A DNA stretch of 27,731 nt, from assembly GCA_015064665.1 (NCBI GenBank), contig SVRU01000034.1, positions 1 through 27,731 on the forward strand, read 5' to 3'. Within the stretch, counting starts at the first letter, position 1. Every line of letters starts with the position of its first letter. The position numbers and the translations under genes are program-made. This DNA is from Oscillospiraceae bacterium. GTDB taxonomy: Bacteria > Bacillota_A > Clostridia > Oscillospirales > CAG-272. Shown piece after piece: positions 14,490 to 22,095 of the stretch. Under the pieces are notes generated by a model. The model was not told the DNA's origin. It ran no database searches and saw only the letters and a list, made by a program, of their open reading frames with translations.

Positions 14490-15653
14490 TTATTGCGGGA
14501 ATATAAAATCGATTTTATTACCTATTTTCAAGGCGGGGTCGGGGGTTATCGGATTGTCGGGCTCTTCAATATTAAGCGCAAAATAAAGTCTTCTCAGATT
14601 CGGGTCGATATATGAGGAGTCGGGGTAAATATTGCTCCAAAAATCAAGGTCGCAAAATTTCTTGCCGTCATAGTCGGAAGCTTTGGCATCCGAAAAATCC
14701 GATTCCATAAGAGTCAGCCAGAATTGTATGGGAGAATCTGAATCAAGTGAAGTGAGATAGGCTTTGACGTACGCACCGAGGAGCTTATGCACGGGAATGA
14801 GTATATCCACGGTGACCTCTGCGCGCACACCCTTTTTTGAAGGGTTTGAATTTGCCTCCTCGTCGGTAAGTCGGCGGAAGGTCTTTTTTCCTATAAGAGT
14901 CTTTGGAAACTGGTCAACGTCGGGGAACACCTCGTTTTCGTAAACCATCATCTGCGGCTCAAGCCGCTCGGTAGAGCCGAAGCTTACTATCCTGCAGCCG
15001 AGGATGATATTTTCTTCTATGTATTTTTCAAGTTGCTTATCAAGCTCTTGGACGTTTGTTCTGTGCGATATATGCTCGGAATAATATTTTTTTGCGTTTT
15101 CAAACGAGTCTTCGTATATATTAAAGCCTAGGCGCAGACAGTGATACATTATTCTGCGCGATGCGTAAAGGTTCGTTTCACGGTTTTTGTAGTAGTTGTT
15201 GCAAAGAATCTTTGAGGAATATTTGCCAAGCAAAAGGTCAACAAGCTCGCCTTCGTCGTGAATGATGTCAAGCTGTTGAATGGGTGTGCCGTCAAGTCTT
15301 GTGCCGTCGCCCTTGGGGATAAAGGGAATTATTCCCTCGTTAAGCTTAGCTCTCATATAGCCGATAAAATGCCACATAAGCGAGTGTAAAAGGGTGTTTT
15401 TCGGGTCGTTTACCGACTTCGTTATTATCGGCACAAAGCAGGAGCAGCCGTCAAGGATTCTTATAGTGTCGGTGGCGTAATTTTTATTAGATGCAACCTT
15501 TGAATTAAGGTTTAAAAGATGATACACGTGCCCCGATATGTCGAGCATTTTTTTAATATTTTCGGCAATGCCCGCCGCCTCATCGGGATAGAGAATGACG
15601 AGGTCGCCGTAGTAATCCTTTATGTCAAATTGAGAATCGGAGAGAAGTTTCAT
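14490..15653 (-). CDS. Divergent TIR-like protein lacking the catalytic Glu
   Basis: 387 residues, no family firmly recognised. Residues about 15-115 follow the TIR pattern and align by eye to the downstream TIR protein. There is a first strand GDLVILYPDEA, an amphipathic helix AENIKKMLD, a strand-helix ILDGCSCFVPIITKSVND (66-83, against MLNCYAAVIIITENSIKS in the partner), a helix LLHSLMWHFIGYM and a strand IIPFIP (108-112). Where the partner has WVNYEMG, this has LHSLMWHF, with no Glu. The C-terminal 250 residues are unassigned; a basic, Tyr-rich helix and a beta-rich part containing VTVDILIPVHKLLGAY are seen. The ATG is 2 bases after the RyR gene stop, implying coupled translation. It may pair with the active TIR as a sensor or scaffold. 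Confidence 0.6.
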   Translation of the reverse strand: MKLLSDSQFDIKDYYGDLVILYPDEAAGIAENIKKMLDISGHVYHLLNLNSKVASNKNYATDTIRILDGCSCFVPIITKSVNDPKNTLLHSLMWHFIGYMRAKLNEGIIPFIPKGDGTRLDGTPIQQLDIIHDEGELVDLLLGKYSSKILCNNYYKNRETNLYASRRIMYHCLRLGFNIYEDSFENAKKYYSEHISHRTNVQELDKQLEKYIEENIILGCRIVSFGSTERLEPQMMVYENEVFPDVDQFPKTLIGKKTFRRLTDEEANSNPSKKGVRAEVTVDILIPVHKLLGAYVKAYLTSLDSDSPIQFWLTLMESDFSDAKASDYDGKKFCDLDFWSNIYPDSSYIDPNLRRLYFALNIEEPDNPITPDPALKIGNKIDFIFPQ

Positions 15654-15655
15654 TT

Positions 15656-17836
15656 TCAGTCCTCTTTCATATCTTCAGATTTTGTTTTGATAATTGAGTA
15701 TCCCGAGCGGTGCAAGAGCCATACCGCGTCGTCCATAAGCTGATAGTCGTATTTGATAACGTCGGCGTCCTTTTCCGCTATGCCGTATTCCTTGACCTTC
15801 CAGTCCGCGTATTGCCGAAGTCCGTCCATCGTGGTTATGTTTATATGCTTTCTGCGGTCGAAAAGAAGTTTTTTATCTGTGCTTTTCGCCTCTTCCTTAG
15901 ATGCGGGAACCATACCGTTGCAGATATGGTGCGCCGTCCATCTTGCATGCTCGCAGATTGCAATATTCGTTCGCGGTGTTCCGAGTTTGTGATAGTCGGT
16001 GTCGTAATTTACAAGCCTTTTGCCGTTTACGGTTTTGCTATTGTAAACTATTGGGTTATCTTTTGCATAATCGGCAAGAAAGCTTTCGGAGTCGTCGGGT
16101 GTACCGTCGGCTTTTTTTGCTATTTCGTAGCCGAGCAGATGAAATCTCGAACGCATTGAAATGCAGGCGTATATATTTGAATCGCGCTGAATGTTTTTCC
16201 ACTTGAAGTGCCATGTGTCAAAGGCTGTTTGAAGCGCTTCTTCCTCGCTCAGATTATCGGACATGTTTTCAATAGCATAGCAAAGATGCCTGTCCATAGC
16301 CATTTTATCGGCTTCGTGAGTGGTAACTCTGTTATAGGAGTAAAGAGAGTTGCTGTCTCCAAACGGAATTATTTCAAATCCGCCGTAGCACTTCAGCTCG
16401 GCTTCTTTTCCGAGTGCGGCATCTCTTACCCTTACGAAAATCTTGGTTTTCGATTCCAAGCATTCCTCTTTTGCATAGGTCGCAATCTTCTCGGCAATAT
16501 TCAATGCGGAAATGTCGTCGCCGAGGGCAATAATAACGACGTTATACCCTCTGTCCGAGTTGGTGAGGGTGTTTTTGACATCATCTGAGAACGCGGTGTC
16601 GTTTATATTGCGTTCGTTGAATATTACGTCAGCCGGCTTTGGCGGAAGCTCAAAATACTTGTCTGCCTCCTCTGCAGTTCCGTGCTTTTGGAGCCAGGCG
16701 TCATAGTGCATATAGCTGTCGTTAAAGGCGGACTCTTCCTGCGCTCTGCATTTGTCAAAAATATAGTATTTGAGAGGCATTGCAACAGGCGGCTCGCCGT
16801 CTTTTTCGTTTTCAATAAGAAACTGATTGTTCTGCGTATATGCGCAGAAAAGATCTCGGTTCACGTTTCCGAATCCGATCATAATAATTCTGAAATCGGT
16901 GCCGCGCTTGAAAATTGCTTTGTCGGTATCTATCAGATCGGGGCGAAAAAGCGTAAGGGGATATTCGGTTATAAAATTCCGCGCGATCATATCGTATTTA
17001 TTGAGGCAATGAACCGTTCCGCCCGAAAGCTGCGTGATCCTGCGGTAAATACCGCCGTCGTTTAAATCGGTAAAAAGGTAGGTGTTTACTATAATGTGAT
17101 GATTTTCGGTCAGCTTTGCCATCTGAAAGGCGTATTTGAGGTTTTCGGTGTCGCTCTCGGTCTCGATAATTACGGTGACGCGGCGCGGATTAAAGCATGC
17201 GCATCTGTTTAGGATAAGCTCTGAAATATCTTCATTCTTATCAAGCTTCAGATACGCCGCGCGGTTAATATACATTTCCTCCTTCAGCCTTTCGGTGACC
17301 GAGCTAGTGATAACGAGCACCTCGCAGTCCTCATATTCACCGCCGCCGCGCTTCATAGACGCAAGGACGGAGCGGTTTTTTTCGGTGTAACCGACAAGCA
17401 CCACAACGCACGTCTTGCCTTTTTTAATTCTTCTGAGCGTGAGAGAATTCATAACCCTTCTTGAAAAGAGTGAGACTGAAAAGAGCGCGGTATTAACGAA
17501 GGTGAGAATTATGTAAAGCCCTGCAGCAACAAAAAATAGGGGGTTAAATTCCATAATCGGCCAAAGCATATCCATATCAAAGGACAGCACCGCTGTGGAA
17601 ACGGTTGATTTCACGGAATTTACGATAGAAAGTCCTATCTGCGTTCCTACCGTGATATAAGCCGCAAGGAAAATGGGAAAAGCGGCAGGGTAATGCGCAA
17701 GAAATTTTCCTTTCTTATAGTTGCGCAGTCTTTTGCTTTGTGTTTCTCTGTCTGCAAGCATAAGCGAAAAAAACATATAAAGGGTTGTAATCAGCATATA
17801 AATGATGCTTATGATTGAGCAGATGGTTAGAAGCAT
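15656..17836 (-). CDS. Membrane protein with Rossmann/RCK-like (TrkA-N) domains and a C-terminal RyR domain
   Basis: 726 residues from the ATG at 17836. A GTG 9 bases earlier is possible, but only the ATG has a good site (GAGGTG, 6-base gap). Numbering from the GTG: hydrophobic segments at about 5-30, 53-75 and 103-127, then a first nucleotide-binding-like domain starting TCVVVLVGYTEKNRS (145-159). A second Rossmann-like domain follows, FRIIMIGFGNVNRD (318-331), with VVIIALGDD (436-444). The C-terminal RyR (ryanodine-receptor repeat) domain is about 626-716, with EHARWTAHHICNGMVP and IKYDYQLMDDAVWLL. The order resembles TrkA/RCK-gated membrane proteins. AYITVGTQ (62-69) faintly recalls a K-channel filter but lacks the final YG. 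It is the first gene of the operon with the TIR-like and TIR genes, probably the membrane sensor or effector. Confidence 0.8.
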   Translation of the reverse strand: MLLTICSIISIIYMLITTLYMFFSLMLADRETQSKRLRNYKKGKFLAHYPAAFPIFLAAYITVGTQIGLSIVNSVKSTVSTAVLSFDMDMLWPIMEFNPLFFVAAGLYIILTFVNTALFSVSLFSRRVMNSLTLRRIKKGKTCVVVLVGYTEKNRSVLASMKRGGGEYEDCEVLVITSSVTERLKEEMYINRAAYLKLDKNEDISELILNRCACFNPRRVTVIIETESDTENLKYAFQMAKLTENHHIIVNTYLFTDLNDGGIYRRITQLSGGTVHCLNKYDMIARNFITEYPLTLFRPDLIDTDKAIFKRGTDFRIIMIGFGNVNRDLFCAYTQNNQFLIENEKDGEPPVAMPLKYYIFDKCRAQEESAFNDSYMHYDAWLQKHGTAEEADKYFELPPKPADVIFNERNINDTAFSDDVKNTLTNSDRGYNVVIIALGDDISALNIAEKIATYAKEECLESKTKIFVRVRDAALGKEAELKCYGGFEIIPFGDSNSLYSYNRVTTHEADKMAMDRHLCYAIENMSDNLSEEEALQTAFDTWHFKWKNIQRDSNIYACISMRSRFHLLGYEIAKKADGTPDDSESFLADYAKDNPIVYNSKTVNGKRLVNYDTDYHKLGTPRTNIAICEHARWTAHHICNGMVPASKEEAKSTDKKLLFDRRKHINITTMDGLRQYADWKVKEYGIAEKDADVIKYDYQLMDDAVWLLHRSGYSIIKTKSEDMKED

Positions 17837-17866
17837 ACGTTTCACCTCGCATATAACGTTAATAAC

Positions 17867-17895
17867 ATTTTAACACATATTCCGACAAAAAACAA
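17867..17895 (-). promoter_or_regulatory. Weak candidate promoter of the RyR/TIR operon
   Basis: Reverse-strand TTGTTT (17890-17895) and TAAAAT (17867-17872) are 17 bases apart, with a TG extended -10, giving a leader of about 24 nt to the ATG. It is much weaker than the divergent promoter at 17950-17978. Confidence 0.4.
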
Positions 17896-17949
17896 CAGTA
17901 ATTTTGACATTAAATCTGTAAAATAAATTTTAATAATGCGCGCGCTTTA

Positions 17950-17978
17950 TTGACATGGGTGAAATATTTAGGTATAAT
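17950..17978 (+). promoter_or_regulatory. Perfect consensus promoter of the 18-19.9 kb membrane protein operon
   Basis: TTGACA (17950-17955), 17 bases, TATAAT (17973-17978). The predicted start is about 22 bases before the ATG at 18007, with AAAGGACG as the ribosome site. Confidence 0.88.
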
Positions 17979-18006
17979 ATAGTAAAATTATCAAAGGACG
18001 TGCATA

Positions 18007-18714
18007 ATGGACGATTTTGAAAGATATTCAGATTATAACGAATACGATGAAGACGAGCCGCGTAAAAAGAGCGCGGTCGGGCGTGTTCTTAAAATTCTTG
18101 TGGGAGTTGTTTGTCTGTTGGTTGTCGGTGTGCTTGCATTCAGGCTTATTATATTTAACAGATATCCGGATTCCGTGAAGAATATATATTTCAACGAAAA
18201 GCTTACGGCATATTATAACGAAACGGACGGAAACATAGGCGCTCTGACACAGAATCTGCGCGCGGAATACGACGACCCCGACGAGGGAAATTTCTTTGGT
18301 GACAATCTTATCGTTATTCCCGAGATAAACCAGCTTCAGCTTTCGGTGCGCTATAACGTTTCGCTTATGGAAAGCATCAAGGAGAAATACGGTGTCGAAC
18401 TTGATGCCGATGCGGATGATATTTTCGACTTCAGACTGTCCGTAATTCCGCTTTCGAAAAACGACGGCACGGCGATTGCAACCGGCAATCTTTCCTATAA
18501 AAATACCGATAAAATGCTGATGTACAGATATTATAAGCTGGTATTTGACGACGTTGACCTGACCCTTGAGGGTGAGGAAGAGGTTTGGATAAGGCTTGAA
18601 ATATTTATAAAAGGCGTTGAAATGAAGGAGCCGTATATGATTCTCGTATATGAAGATACGGCAGATTCGGCATTCGAGGATTATAAGCTCTCGTCCGAGG
18701 AGAAGCCGCAATGA
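18007..18714 (+). CDS. Single-pass membrane protein of unknown function
   Basis: 235 residues, family not recognised. The first 22 residues are acidic and Tyr/Asp/Glu-rich and end in a basic patch (RKK). One transmembrane helix follows at about 27-50 (VLKILVGVVCLLVVGVLAFRLIIF). The remaining 185 residues are polar with beta-rich stretches (LQLSVRYNVSLMESIKEKYG, YRYYKLVFDDVDLTLEGEEEVWIRLEIFIKG), probably one extracytoplasmic domain. The ATG follows AAAGGACG, and the gene has a perfect consensus promoter. It overlaps the next gene by 4 bases (ATGA), so their products are probably made together and may interact. Confidence 0.75.
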   Translation: MDDFERYSDYNEYDEDEPRKKSAVGRVLKILVGVVCLLVVGVLAFRLIIFNRYPDSVKNIYFNEKLTAYYNETDGNIGALTQNLRAEYDDPDEGNFFGDNLIVIPEINQLQLSVRYNVSLMESIKEKYGVELDADADDIFDFRLSVIPLSKNDGTAIATGNLSYKNTDKMLMYRYYKLVFDDVDLTLEGEEEVWIRLEIFIKGVEMKEPYMILVYEDTADSAFEDYKLSSEEKPQ

Positions 18715-19244
18715 ATATAAAGGATTTGACGGTGCACCCGAAGCCGCAGAACAATAACGCAAAGGTTGCCTTTTTAATAACGCTTCTGATTTCGGCTGTC
18801 GGCTTTGCCGTATATTTTGTGATTGAGAAATACCGCGGTGTCGTCGGAATGTTTGCACTTCTCACTCTGGTGACGGCTATTCTGTTTTATACGAAATATA
18901 TCTGCCCGAATTTTTACTACGATATTACAGCCGATTCCGACGGCGTACCGATTTTCGTTGTCCGTCAGATTATCGGAAAACGGCAAACCACCCTTTGCCG
19001 CATCGACCTTGCAAATATCAGGGCGCTCGTGAGCGAGGTCAAGGAAGAGAGAAGAGCGCACAAAACGCCGTCGGGATATAGAAAATACGTTTACGCTCCG
19101 ACTCTGCTTCCTCCAAAGGTTTATCGCATAACGGTTGTCGGAAGATACGAAAAAGCCGAAATAATAATAGAGTGCAGTGACGAATTTGCAAGTTATCTTT
19201 CCGAATGCGTAAAAGAGGCGGAGAATTTTGCCGAGGAGGAATAA
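18711..19244 (+). CDS. Two-helix membrane protein of unknown function
   Basis: 177 residues. Two hydrophobic helices at about 19-37 and 44-61 form a hairpin. They are followed by a soluble domain (about 62-177) with alternating strands: FYYDITADSDGVPIFVVRQI, TLCRIDLANIRALV, VYRITVVGRYEKAEIIIEC, and a final helix SYLSECVKEAENFAEEE. This layout (two helices then a PH-like beta barrel with a closing helix) resembles bacterial PH/YdbS-type membrane proteins, but I see no decisive motif. The start codon overlaps the previous stop by 4 bases. Unusually, a GAGGAGG lies at the very end of its coding region and could serve the next gene. Confidence 0.72.
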   Translation: MNIKDLTVHPKPQNNNAKVAFLITLLISAVGFAVYFVIEKYRGVVGMFALLTLVTAILFYTKYICPNFYYDITADSDGVPIFVVRQIIGKRQTTLCRIDLANIRALVSEVKEERRAHKTPSGYRKYVYAPTLLPPKVYRITVVGRYEKAEIIIECSDEFASYLSECVKEAENFAEEE

Positions 19245-19273
19245 ATAAGAGCTCGGTAAAGCAAAATAAGCCT

Positions 19274-19882
19274 ATGAAAAATATCCTAAGCTATCTCTCG
19301 CTTTACCTTAGCGATTCGACGGTCAGATTTAACGTCGGTGTGTTTTTCGGACTGTTTTTGAATTCCTTTTACATCGTTATAAACGTCATATGGGGCATCA
19401 AATACGGCAACGCGTGGTTCGTGACGGTTGCCGCGTATTATACCGTTGTCGCAATGCTACGTTATTTTATAATTGACACGGGGCGGGACGGAAGGAAGGA
19501 AAAAAACGCAACCGAGCTTCTCGGTGCGCTGATTCTTATTTTGTCCGTGCCTATGACCGGAATGATAATCTATACCGTCTTAACCGGTGAGTCAAACGGA
19601 TATCCGAATTCATCCTTGCCGATTTTTGCGGCGTACGCAGTGTTCAGCGTTTTTCGCGCGGTGTACGGATTGCTTTCGCGCGAGCGTAATTTCAGTGCGA
19701 TGCAGCGAACGCTTTACGCAATACGGCTATCAACAGCATTTATGTCGGTTTTCAATCTTTTAACCTCATTTTTTTCGTTTTTGGGAGTCAGAGGGCGTTT
19801 GCCGCTAACGCTGAATTTCTTGTCTGGCGGCGCAATAACCGCGTCGATGCTTACCGCGGTGCGCATCAGTCGTAAGGGATGA
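19274..19882 (+). CDS. Polytopic membrane protein of unknown function
   Basis: 202 residues from the ATG at 19274, with about five or six hydrophobic helices (for example FNVGVFFGLFLNSFYIVINVIWGI, VTVAAYYTVVAMLRYFII, LLGALILILSVPMTGMIIYTVL, LPIFAAYAVFSVFRAVYG, STAFMSVFNLLTSFFSFLG). The start is uncertain. The same frame is open back to 19205, inside the previous gene, and the best ribosome site (GAGGAGG near 19233) is not well placed for ATG 19274. I chose 19274 because the segment before it is polar and overlaps the upstream gene. It is the third gene of the operon beginning at 18007. No transporter signature is recognised. Confidence 0.7.
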   Translation: MKNILSYLSLYLSDSTVRFNVGVFFGLFLNSFYIVINVIWGIKYGNAWFVTVAAYYTVVAMLRYFIIDTGRDGRKEKNATELLGALILILSVPMTGMIIYTVLTGESNGYPNSSLPIFAAYAVFSVFRAVYGLLSRERNFSAMQRTLYAIRLSTAFMSVFNLLTSFFSFLGVRGRLPLTLNFLSGGAITASMLTAVRISRKG

Positions 19883-19927
19883 AAATGATATAATGTTGAC
19901 AAAATACGACGGTTTGTTAATTTTCTA

Positions 19928-19956
19928 TTGCTTTTTTTGGAGTTTTATGTTAAAAT
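19928..19956 (+). promoter_or_regulatory. Candidate promoter of the acyltransferase gene
   Basis: TTGCTT (19928-19933), 17 bases and TAAAAT (19951-19956) with an extended -10 TG. The leader would be about 48 nt and begin inside a GC-rich hairpin. Confidence 0.55.
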
Positions 19957-19958
19957 TA

Positions 19959-19996
19959 GGGAGCTAACTTAGGTTGGCTCCCCCTATTTATTTTTA
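19959..19996 (+). terminator. GC-rich hairpin with trailing T-rich tract before the acyltransferase gene
   Basis: GGGAGC-TAAC pairs with GTTGGCTCCC (about 10 bp, one G-T pair, within 19959-19983), followed by CCTATTTATTTTT. It could end the membrane protein operon from 18007. It overlaps the predicted start of the acyltransferase transcript. Confidence 0.5.
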
Positions 19997-20010
19997 GAGG
20001 TAAATCGTCT

Positions 20011-21294
20011 ATGAAAATTAAGGTAATAGATAAAAGCTACAAAGAAGTTGTTTCAAAGGAACACAGAAAGCATAAAAGGCCGATAAAGCCAAATATGTTT
20101 TTCAGAATTTTAATGAAGCTCGTTTCGCTTCCCGATATGATTAAAACGAAATTCAAGTGTGAAAAGATTGGAATGGAGAGACTCTCATGCGACGAGTCCG
20201 CTCTTTATTTAATGAATCATTCCTCATTTATCGACCTTGAAGTCGTCGCTTCGGTAATGTATCCGAAGCCGTTTAACATAGTAACCTCAACCGATGCTTT
20301 CGTCGGCAAGGATTGGCTGCTTCGCCATATAGGCTGTATTCCCACAAAAAAATTCGTTCACGATCCCTCGCTTATACGAGATATAATGCATGCGTTGAAA
20401 AAGCTTAAGAGCAACGTCGTTCTTTTTCCCGAGGCAGGATACAGCTTTGACGGAAAAACGACCACTCTTCCCGAATCCATAGGTAAATTTGTAAAAATGC
20501 TCGGGGTTCCCGTCGTAATGATAGAGACCCGTGGCGCATTTTTGCGCGACCCGCTATATAATAACCTGCAAGTCAGAAGGACTTGCGTCTCGGCGAAAAT
20601 GGAATATATAATCTCTCCTGAGGATGCGGAGTCTATGACGGCCGAGCAGCTCAACGAAATCATTTTCAAAAACTTTTCCTTCGATAATTTAAAATGGCAA
20701 CAGGATAACCGAATAAGAATCTCCGAGCCGACACGCGCCGACTATCTCCATCGCGTGCTATATAAGTGCCCCGTCTGCAATGCGGAGGGCGCAATGCTCG
20801 GAAAAGGGGCGGAGCTTATCTGCCGCAGGTGCGGAAAGGTGCATACGCTCACCGAATTCGGCTCGCTTGAAGCGGCAGACGGAAAGCCGAGCTTTACGCA
20901 TATCCCCGATTGGTATCTTTGGGAGCGCGAATGCGTAAGAGAAGATGTTAAGAATGGAAATTACGGTTTTGATATTCCCGTAGATATACTTATGGCGACG
21001 GACACCAATCGTATATATAGAGTCGGAGATGGTAGACTCGCTCATTCAAAAGAGGGCTTTCACCTCACGGGCTGTGACGGCGCGCTTTCCTACGAGCATA
21101 AGCCGCTTTCCTCGTATTCCATAAACGTTGACTTTAATTTCTACGAGATCGGCGACGTAATAAGCTTCGGAAATCACGAAGCCATTTATTATTGCTTCCC
21201 GAAGGACAAGGGATTCCCCGTCGCAAAGGCAAGACTTGCGGCAGAAGAGCTTTACAAAATCGTGAGCGAGGAGCATAGCCGCACAAACGAATAA
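20011..21294 (+). CDS. PlsC-like acyltransferase fused to a zinc-ribbon C-terminal domain
   Basis: 427 residues. The N-terminal 230 residues are a lysophospholipid/glycerol-3-phosphate acyltransferase domain. The catalytic HX4D motif is NHSSFID (His70, Asp75), and the third block is LFPEAGYSFDG (138-148, family consensus FPEG). It would transfer acyl chains to a lysophospholipid-type acceptor at the membrane. After it comes a four-cysteine zinc ribbon, CPVC at 253-256 and CRRC at 271-274, then about 150 residues of unassigned sequence ending in YCFPKDKGFPVAKARLAAEELYK. Most PlsC proteins are 200-260 aa, so the 190-aa extension is notable. The ATG follows AGAGG. The gene stands alone between two hairpins. 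The acyl acceptor is unknown. Confidence 0.8.
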   Translation: MKIKVIDKSYKEVVSKEHRKHKRPIKPNMFFRILMKLVSLPDMIKTKFKCEKIGMERLSCDESALYLMNHSSFIDLEVVASVMYPKPFNIVTSTDAFVGKDWLLRHIGCIPTKKFVHDPSLIRDIMHALKKLKSNVVLFPEAGYSFDGKTTTLPESIGKFVKMLGVPVVMIETRGAFLRDPLYNNLQVRRTCVSAKMEYIISPEDAESMTAEQLNEIIFKNFSFDNLKWQQDNRIRISEPTRADYLHRVLYKCPVCNAEGAMLGKGAELICRRCGKVHTLTEFGSLEAADGKPSFTHIPDWYLWERECVREDVKNGNYGFDIPVDILMATDTNRIYRVGDGRLAHSKEGFHLTGCDGALSYEHKPLSSYSINVDFNFYEIGDVISFGNHEAIYYCFPKDKGFPVAKARLAAEELYKIVSEEHSRTNE

Positions 21295-21296
21295 TT

Positions 21297-21358
21297 AAAA
21301 AGCAGAATCAACCCCTTTCTGATATCCATGTATCAGTCAGAGATCGATTCTGCTTTTT
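21297..21358. terminator. Bidirectional terminator between convergent genes
   Basis: A 13-bp perfect stem, 21297-21309 with 21346-21358, A-rich on the left and T-rich on the right. A second small hairpin, CTGATA-TCCATG-TATCAG, sits in its loop. It serves the acyltransferase (+) and the ThuA-like operon (-), which ends at 21360. Confidence 0.85.
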
Positions 21359-21359
21359 A

Positions 21360-22082
21360 TTAAATTTTCTCGCAGGGCTCGACGCATTTGCTTGAAAACG
21401 GTGGAGTAAGCTTTGCTATCGGTTTTACGTAGTCGATAGCGTTCAGAATGATGCGCTGAATTTCTTTGATATTATAAACCGCGTTCGTTTCGTGTCCCGG
21501 CTGAAAATAGAATATTTTTCCGCGCGAGCGTTTGAAAACGCACCCCGAACGAAATACCTCGCCGCCTTGAAACCAACCGATAAAAACCAGCTCGTCGGGT
21601 GTCGGAATGTTAAAAGGCTCTCCGTACATTTCATCGTGCGGAATTTCGACGTAACTTTTATCAAGTCCGCTTGCAATCGGGTGCGAGGGGTCAATTACCC
21701 ACATGCGCTCGCGCTCTCCTGCCTCGCGCCACAAAAGGTCTGCGCTCGTTCCGAGTAGCTTCATAAAAATTTTGCTTTTATGAGAGGAATGAAGCGCGAT
21801 AAGCCCCATTCCGCGATTAACGCGGTCTGCGACGCTTTCTATTACTCTATCGGCAACCGTTGCGTGATAATGATGTCCCCACCAGATGAGAACGTCGGTC
21901 TCGGCAAGTATTTCGTCGGTAAGAGCCGTGCCGTCGTCGTCCGCGGTGTGAACTATCATTGTGACCTCGTGTTCCTTTGATATAAAGTTATAAAGGCAGG
22001 CGTTCATTCCCTCGGGATAGGATATCTTTGCCTCTTCCTTTGCCATTGACCTGCTAAGCTCGGTAAATATCGTGACCCGCAT
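21360..22082 (-). CDS. ThuA-like protein (trehalose-utilisation family)
   Basis: 240 residues, a complete ThuA domain with a flavodoxin/glutamine-amidotransferase-like fold. Visible blocks are DVLIWWGHHYHATVADR, GMGLIALHSSHKS, HPIASGLDKSYVEIPHDEMYGEP and GKIFYFQPGHETNAVY. In rhizobia ThuA works with the Gfo/Idh/MocA dehydrogenase ThuB in using trehalose and related disaccharides through 3-keto forms. Here too it lies 13 bases after a Gfo/Idh/MocA gene, which supports a keto-sugar role. It is the last gene of a four-gene reverse-strand operon. The ATG follows AGAGGAT. Trehalose itself is not established as the substrate. Confidence 0.88.
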   Translation of the reverse strand: MRVTIFTELSRSMAKEEAKISYPEGMNACLYNFISKEHEVTMIVHTADDDGTALTDEILAETDVLIWWGHHYHATVADRVIESVADRVNRGMGLIALHSSHKSKIFMKLLGTSADLLWREAGERERMWVIDPSHPIASGLDKSYVEIPHDEMYGEPFNIPTPDELVFIGWFQGGEVFRSGCVFKRSRGKIFYFQPGHETNAVYNIKEIQRIILNAIDYVKPIAKLTPPFSSKCVEPCEKI

Positions 22083-22095
22083 TTTTTACATCCTC

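Noticed and set aside
15817..15970. K-channel selectivity filter in the RyR protein
   Set aside because: The AYITVGTQ segment (residues 62-69, in the N-terminal membrane region) has only TVG of the TVGYG signature and sits too far from the next helix, so I do not call it a potassium channel.
17837..17845. GTG start giving a 729-residue RyR protein
   Set aside because: The GTG has no ribosome site upstream, whereas the ATG at 17836 has GAGGTG at a good distance. The two differ by only three residues.
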